A DNA stretch of 64,000 nt from Paraglaciecola mesophila KMM 241 (GTDB lineage: Bacteria > Pseudomonadota > Gammaproteobacteria > Enterobacterales > Alteromonadaceae), in NCBI RefSeq assembly GCF_000315015.1, contig NZ_BAEP01000089.1:113037-177036 (forward strand), in the 5' to 3' direction. The notes under the pieces were generated by a model, which was not told where the DNA came from, ran no database searches, and was given only the letters and a program-made list of their open reading frames with translations. Every line of letters starts with the position of its first letter. Position 1 is the first letter of the stretch. The translations under genes were made by a program, and so were the position numbers. This document shows, one piece after another, positions 59,570 to 64,000 of the stretch.

Positions 59570-60613
59570 ATGTTTTATAAAGTTAAGGCTGGCATTATTG
59601 TCGGCCTTTTATGTATGTTGTGTGCTTGTCAAAACGCACCGCAAACAGAAAAGCTGTTTGCTCAGAAAAATGACTTTGCAGCAACGCATCTCATCAAAAA
59701 TGTGCCCTTTTACCCTCAGCAAGCATTCTATTGTGGCCCAACGACATTAGCTGAGGTGTTCAATTACTACGGCGATGAAAGCACTCCAGAGGAGATAGCG
59801 CCGAACCTATTTGTTCCTGAATTAGAAGGCAGCTTGCAGCTTGAAATGGTCTCGGCGAGTCGTCAACAGGGCTTACTTGCTTATGCTGAAAAAGGTAATT
59901 TAAAGACACTGTTGGGCTTAATTCGTGATGATGTGCCTGTAGTGGTGCTGCAAAACGTTTCTGTAGCACTGTTGCCTATGTGGCATTATGCACTAGTGAT
60001 TGGTTACGATCTGCAAAGTAAAGAAGTGATCTTGCATACAGGTGAAACTGAAAATCACCGCCTGAATTTCACCACGTTTGAGCGCACGTGGGCTCGCGGT
60101 GATTACTGGTTATTAGCAGCTGTCCCGCCAGATAAAATGAGCAACCAATTTAGCCCACTGAGTTACACTCAAGCCGCGCAGGACTTGCTTAGTACAGGGC
60201 AGATACAAGCTGGGCGAGAAGCGCTGCAAAATGCCATCAAGACTTGGCCTGAGAATTGGTTAAACTACTTCGTACTCGCCAATGATTACCTCACTGACAG
60301 CCCACAACAAGCGGTGAATTGGTTTCAGCAAGGTTACCAGTACAGCCATGCAAAAGGCGATAATGCTAACGTTGGAAATAACCCAGAAAACCACTTCGAG
60401 ATTAGCGAAAACCTTCCTTATCTAAATAACTATGCTTACGCGCTGGCTTCGATAGGGTGCGGCCCTCAAGCAAATATTTTAATTAGTCGGGCTTTGGCTT
60501 ATGAACCAGGCAACGCCAACTTGCTTGATACCCAAAAACAGATCCCCGAGTTAATCCAAAAGGGGGGAAATCGTAACGAAAGCGCGGCAACTCAATGTCC
60601 CCTTATCCGCTGA
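59570..60613 (+). CDS. PA2778-family C39-like cysteine peptidase lipoprotein
   Basis: A 347-residue lipoprotein (lipobox LCAC, Cys20). It has a C39-like peptidase domain with the active-site Cys55 in AFYCGPTTLAEVFNYYG, His139 in LLPMWHYALVIGYD, and a probable Asp/Asn shortly after. The C-terminal half (about 190-345) has TPR-like helices (ALQNAIKTWPENWLNYFVLANDYLTDSP; LISRALAYEPGNANLLD). Paired with the small PA2779-like gene 25 bp upstream. Bacteriocin-type peptidases cut leader peptides; whether this one processes its neighbour is unknown. Start ATG 59570 rather than the upstream frame start that overlaps the previous gene. Confidence 0.82.
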   Translation: MFYKVKAGIIVGLLCMLCACQNAPQTEKLFAQKNDFAATHLIKNVPFYPQQAFYCGPTTLAEVFNYYGDESTPEEIAPNLFVPELEGSLQLEMVSASRQQGLLAYAEKGNLKTLLGLIRDDVPVVVLQNVSVALLPMWHYALVIGYDLQSKEVILHTGETENHRLNFTTFERTWARGDYWLLAAVPPDKMSNQFSPLSYTQAAQDLLSTGQIQAGREALQNAIKTWPENWLNYFVLANDYLTDSPQQAVNWFQQGYQYSHAKGDNANVGNNPENHFEISENLPYLNNYAYALASIGCGPQANILISRALAYEPGNANLLDTQKQIPELIQKGGNRNESAATQCPLIR

Positions 60614-60646
60614 CCACAACCAGCGACAACTGTAGAGCCTGAATAC

Positions 60647-60685
60647 AAAGGTCGATTGCCCAAGCAATCGACCTTTCTCGTTTTT
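60647..60685 (+). terminator. Rho-independent terminator after the PA2778-like gene
   Basis: AAAGGTCGATTG / CAATCGACCTTT (60647-60658 with 60665-60676), six-base loop, then CTCGTTTTT. It ends the PA2779/PA2778 operon. Confidence 0.82.
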
Positions 60686-60832
60686 AGCCTAGCAACTCGA
60701 TACACAACAAAGTATTTATTGAAAATTACCGAGACACCCATAACAACCAAGTGCAAGTTCATGTGCTCTACACCTTATTTTTAGAGGCTCCTGTGGAGGA
60801 CGGTATAAATTTATTATCGTGGGTGATGAGAT

Positions 60833-60910
60833 GGACGCTCCTAAGTAGCTACCGCGTCAAAATGCGCCAAACTGAATGTGTAAACAACAGTTAATGACTA
60901 AGGAGCGTCC
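60833..60910. repeat. Inverted repeat in IS110 left flank
   Basis: GGACGCTCCT (60833-60842) is exactly complementary in reverse to AGGAGCGTCC (60901-60910), just before the transposase ATG. It could be a transposon subterminal repeat or an RNA stem; I found no third copy in the right flank. Confidence 0.6.
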
Positions 60911-60911
60911 T

Positions 60912-61932
60912 ATGAATAATCTTAATACCATTGCCATCGATTTGGCAAAAAACGTATTTCAAGTTGGCCTGTTTTCACCCCAACATATTATGATGAGCAA
61001 TAAACAATTCTCTCGTCAGACGCTAACGTCTTTTATGGCTAAGCAAGAAAAAGCTATTGTCGTCTGGAAGCCTGTTATTCAAGCCACTATTGGGCTCGGT
61101 TATTTATGGAAATGGGGCATGTCGTGCATTTGCTCCCTGCTCAACAGTTAAACCCTTTGTTCGAGGGAATAAGAATGATCGCAATGATTCCATTGCTATT
61201 GCTGAAGCCTCTTGGCGGCCTAACATTAAATTTGTGCCACTGAAGTCTATTGAGCAGCAAGACATACAAGCCCTACATCGTATTCGTGATAAATTGATTT
61301 CTAGACGAACCAGCATCATTAATCAAACTCGAGGTTTGCTTAACGAATATGGGGTCGTTATACCTCAAGGCTTAAAAAGCTTTACACAACATATCTCTGC
61401 TCTGATAGACCCAGAAGATGAGCGCACTACTGTGCGAATGAAACAACAGTTAAGAGGCGTAAAGGAAGAGTATGACCAATTAAGCAGACGCAGTAAGACT
61501 ATTGAAACCGAGCTAAAACAATATGCTCAACAAAACACCCTATGCCAACGATTAATGACATTACCTGGTGTCGGTGTCCTCAATGTCACTGCATTATATG
61601 CAGCAATCGGCAATGGTAGTCAGTTTGAAAATCCAAGGGCATTATCGGTTTGGTTAGGCGTCACACCTAAGCAGTATGCGAGTGGAGAAAAGTCTTTTTA
61701 TGGTGGGATCACCAAGCGCGGCAATCATTACTTACGCAAACAGCTGATACATGGTGCTCGCAGTGTAATGCATCGCATAAAAGCAAAAGATGACAAACTG
61801 TCCGTGTGGGTCAAACAACTGGTTGAGCGACGAGGCAAAAATAAAGCAGCGGTGGCACTGGCTAAACGTCTCGCGAAGTTAGCTTGGATATTATTACACC
61901 GAAACGAAAATTATCATTCAGTAGCAAGCTAA
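60912..61932 (+). pseudogene. IS110-family transposase, two frameshifts
   Basis: The product begins NNLNTIAIDLAKNVFQVGLF (DEDD-type catalytic domain start) and ends with the C-terminal part containing LPGVGVLNVTALYAAIGNG, LGVTPKQYASGEKSFYGGI, KRGNHYLRKQLIHGAR. The middle needs two frame changes. After IVV (near 61064) one base is missing; reading on gives EACYSSHYWARLFMEMGHVV and LLPAQQ. One more missing base near 61148 restores KPFVRGNKNDRND. Two one-base deletions have broken the gene, so the transposase is probably inactive unless expressed otherwise. Confidence 0.85.
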
Positions 61933-62312
61933 CAATCAAGCATAGAATACTGGTAATACGTTGTTAAAAACACAATCTGAGTCGACGATAAACGATGTTA
62001 AAGCGGGTTTCCCGCACTTAGCGATAGTCTGTATTGGACAAGGTTTTTAAAACCGAGTGGGTGATTGAGACAGTTAAGTGCGGATCTCATTAGGGCCAAA
62101 GAGTAAACCGATAGTCCCCTCTCAGAATAGGCCGAATATATGTCAGTACGACCCTTATTCATTGATCGTGAAGATGTGTGCTGCGCTATTCGGCTAAGGC
62201 TAATAATTAGGCATAAATAAAGCTGATGTTACTTGTGTTTTTAAGCATGATAAAACAGGTCATCCGTATGGTTATTGCCCACTGGTAGTGACCGAATCAG
62301 TGGGAGTGAATT
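61933..62312. other. IS110 right noncoding flank and hydrolase leader (380 bp)
   Basis: No convincing gene. It holds a strong small hairpin GCGGG-TTT-CCCGC (62003-62015) and GC-rich segments after the transposase stop. Part may be IS DNA encoding a structured guide RNA. The right end, to 62312, would contain the hydrolase promoter. Confidence 0.5.
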
Positions 62313-63446
62313 ATGTCGTTTATTGAAGTAAAAGGCAGTTGGGATCCAAAGTTTGAGCCGGTTGTTGCAGCGTTCAAAGCGAATTTTGATCCGCAAAGTA
62401 CTACGCCTGAGCAGGGTGCTGGATTTTCTTTGTTCCACCAAGGCAAGCTGGTGGTTGATATCTATGCTGGTAGTTATACCCAATCAGGTTCTTCAGCGCC
62501 TTGGCTGCAAGACACGCTTATCAATGTTTTCTCTACGACCAAGGGTGTTGCCGCGTTGTGTGTCGCGCATTTAGTGGAAAAGGGGCTGCTTCAGTACGGT
62601 GACCGTGTTGCTGAATATTGGCCCGAATTTGCAGCAAACGGTAAGCAAGATATGACCCTAGCTCAGGTGTTATCTCATCAAAGTGGTCTGAACGCCTTTG
62701 ACCTACCGATAACGGTTGAGGGCTTGCTCGACTGGGATGTTTGCTGCAAGCTACTTGCTGCCCAAACACCATGTTTCCCGCCGGGGTCAAGAACCTGTTA
62801 TCAGGCCGTCACCTTTGGTTTTTTAGTGGGGGAAATTGTTCGAAGAGTGTCGGGAGTTTCGCTGGGGGAGTATCTCAACAAAGAGATCTGCCAGCCAAAT
62901 AACATTGACTTTCATATCGGCTTGCCTGAAAGCCAACATGGTAGAGTTGCGGATTTGCTGCCGCCAACACGTGCCCCTTATAAGTCTAAGAACATGCCTG
63001 CTCATGCATTGAAGGGGATGACAAACCCATTATTGCGTGCCGATTTCATGCTAACCCCACAAGCGCGCCAAGCTGAGTTGCCTGCCATTAATGGTCACGG
63101 AACTGCGACCTCAATTGCGAGCTTGTATGAACTATATCGCCCCGAAAATGACCTGCTTAGTTCAGCTACGCTCGCCAAAACGACGGAGGTCAACAGCACA
63201 AGAACGGATGATTTACTTGGCTTGCCCGTACACTGGGCCATGGGCTTAGTCGTCAATGCGTTAGCGAATACCTATGGCAAAGAACCGACTACCTTTGGGC
63301 ATAGTGGTTGGGGTGGGTCGTTTGGCTGTCACGATCCCGTCAATGGATTGTCTATCGGTTACGTGTGCAGTCAAATGAGCCCAGATTTGGTGGGCGATGC
63401 GCGCAGTCAAAGTTTGATTGAGCAAGCTTATGCGTGTATCGGATAA
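62313..63446 (+). CDS. Serine hydrolase, class C beta-lactamase/EstB-like family
   Basis: A 377-residue serine hydrolase of the beta-lactamase/esterase (family VIII) type. The SxxK nucleophile motif is VFSTTKGVAAL (Ser near 74, STTK), the second-motif Tyr in CYQAVTFGFLVGEIVRRV, and the C-terminal FGHSGWGGSFG (HxG-like loop). LSHQSGLNAFD is a family block. No signal peptide is evident, so cytoplasmic action on esters is more likely than beta-lactam resistance. GTGGGAGTG lies before the ATG. An IS3-family element begins 43 bp after its stop. Confidence 0.88.
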   Translation: MSFIEVKGSWDPKFEPVVAAFKANFDPQSTTPEQGAGFSLFHQGKLVVDIYAGSYTQSGSSAPWLQDTLINVFSTTKGVAALCVAHLVEKGLLQYGDRVAEYWPEFAANGKQDMTLAQVLSHQSGLNAFDLPITVEGLLDWDVCCKLLAAQTPCFPPGSRTCYQAVTFGFLVGEIVRRVSGVSLGEYLNKEICQPNNIDFHIGLPESQHGRVADLLPPTRAPYKSKNMPAHALKGMTNPLLRADFMLTPQARQAELPAINGHGTATSIASLYELYRPENDLLSSATLAKTTEVNSTRTDDLLGLPVHWAMGLVVNALANTYGKEPTTFGHSGWGGSFGCHDPVNGLSIGYVCSQMSPDLVGDARSQSLIEQAYACIG

Positions 63447-63488
63447 ATAGCTTAGAATACAGGCAATAAAAAGGGCGAATCAGTAAAA

Positions 63489-63515
63489 TGAAGTGACCCC
63501 ATAAAGTTGGACTCA
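63489..63515. repeat. Terminal inverted repeat end of IS3-family element
   Basis: TGAAGTGACC...GTTGGACTCA, 27 bp just outside the transposase stop, resembles IS3-family terminal repeats of the TGAAGTGxCCCC(A) type. The partner lies beyond the window. Confidence 0.6.
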
Positions 63516-63518
63516 TTT

Positions 63519-64000
63519 CTAAGCCGCAACCAAGGCCTGATGTCGATATTGTATCGGACTCAGGCCTTTTAGTTTCAGCTTAATGCGTTCGTTGTTGTAA
63601 TAGTCGATGTATTCTTCGATATTTTCAATCAGTTCATTGGCGTCTTTGAACGTCTCGTTGTGGTACATCTCAGTTTTTAATAGGCCGAAGAAGTTCTCCG
63701 CTACGGCATTATCTAAGCAGTTTGCTTTCCTAGACATACTTTGGAGTAGTCCGTTTTCTTTGAGGTGTTGTTGGTATTGTTTATTTTGATATTGCCACCC
63801 TTGGTCTGAGTGTATCAGTGGCTTCTCGTGTTGCTGTAGCTTACTCGTCGCGGCTTTGAGCATATCAGTGACTAATGGTAGCGCGACGGATGTGCGTACT
63901 TCGTAGCTGACAACCTCTTGGTTAAATAGGTCTATCATAGGCGACAGATACACCTTCTGGTCATTCACTTTGAATTCAGTCACATCAGTCACATCAGTCA
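63519..64000 (-). CDS. IS3-family transposase OrfB, C-terminal part
   Basis: Integrase-core (rve, DDE) transposase cut by the window. Visible: first catalytic Asp region TDVTEFKVNDQKVYLSPMID, second Asp in LIHSDQGWQYQNKQYQQ, and the Glu in CLDNAVAENFFGLLKTEM, then YYNNERIKLKLKGLSPIQYR near the end. The frame is open to base 64000, so the start is off-window. At the cut edge the DNA carries a 9-bp tandem repeat (TGACTGATG twice on the minus strand), adding a TDV before TDVTEF; this may be a real duplication. Confidence 0.92.
   Translation of the reverse strand, partial: TDVTDVTEFKVNDQKVYLSPMIDLFNQEVVSYEVRTSVALPLVTDMLKAATSKLQQHEKPLIHSDQGWQYQNKQYQQHLKENGLLQSMSRKANCLDNAVAENFFGLLKTEMYHNETFKDANELIENIEEYIDYYNNERIKLKLKGLSPIQYRHQALVAA

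Larger units (their letters stand above)
60780..62240 (+). mobile_element. IS110-family insertion sequence (boundaries not determined)
   Basis: Defined by the IS110-type transposase pseudogene and its noncoding flanks (left from after the terminator at 60685 to the gene, right about 61933-62240). IS110 elements do not leave clear target duplications, and I could not fix either end. Coordinates are approximate. The neighbouring serine hydrolase begins at 62313, outside. Confidence 0.55.
63489..64000 (-). mobile_element. IS3-family insertion sequence, partial at window edge
   Basis: Consists of the terminal repeat at 63489-63515 and the 3' part of the second transposase frame. The rest, including OrfA, lies to the right of the window. 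Confidence 0.8.

Noticed and set aside
60876..60911. Upstream GTG extension of the IS110 frame
   Set aside because: ATG 60912 preceded by AAGGAG is a better start; the extension overlaps the inverted repeat.

Overview
The window looks like a chromosomal segment of a marine gammaproteobacterium of the order Alteromonadales, probably an Alteromonadaceae of the Paraglaciecola/Glaciecola/Alteromonas type. This is inferred from protein resemblance and gene order (lexA end, cox operon, rhlB-gppA against trxA-rho, ubiE-ubiJ-ubiB with tatABC, secDF, type III glutamine synthetase, nhaR/nhaA), not from a database search. Most of it is vertically inherited housekeeping DNA. The right-hand 10 kb is more accessory and carries two insertion sequences.

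Layout. 1-170: 3' end of lexA and its terminator. 0.5-9.2 kb: an aa3-type cytochrome c oxidase locus (coxB with a fused cytochrome c domain, coxA, a small unknown gene, ctaG, coxC; then SURF1, a SCO-like membrane protein, heme A synthase ctaA, heme O synthase ctaB and SCO), with a twin-TM gene on the opposite strand. Structural subunits, heme A synthesis and copper insertion therefore sit in one block. 9.2-19.3 kb: GNAT acetyltransferase, polysaccharide deacetylase, DinF-like MATE transporter, nfuA, a large M14 carboxypeptidase, comF, bioH, a small protein whose C-terminus resembles flagellar rod/hook proteins, an SprA-like putative metalloprotease and a lipoprotein. 19.4-24.5 kb: tex, a LysR/cupin divergent pair and an orphan lipoprotein. 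A tRNA-Thr(TGT) follows.

25-37.6 kb: purEK, rho, trxA, rhlB-gppA, an Mg-type hemB, a 7TMR-DISM diguanylate cyclase with tatD and a small periplasmic protein, and tatABC. 37.7-46.3 kb: a putative outer-membrane protein, ubiB-ubiJ-ubiE, a 3-methyladenine DNA glycosylase I family protein, oligopeptidase A and glutathione reductase. 46.6-53.5 kb: an RMD1/DUF155 protein, secDF without an adjacent yajC, and a type III glutamine synthetase (glnN) with two NtrC-like sites upstream.

53.9-64 kb: an orphan holin plus SH3-muramidase pair with no phage structural genes and a possible coupled leader ORF; nhaR/nhaA around a palindromic operator candidate; a Rap1a/Tai-like periplasmic protein; a PA2779/PA2778-type pair (small membrane protein plus C39-like lipoprotein peptidase with TPRs); an IS110-family element whose transposase carries two one-base deletions; a class C beta-lactamase-like serine hydrolase; and an IS3-family element cut by the window edge. 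The best candidates for poorly described biology are the holin/muramidase cassette, the PA2779/PA2778 pair, the noncoding flanks of the IS110 element, and the extra CxxxC protein and small ORF inside the cox locus. No CRISPR array or rRNA was seen.
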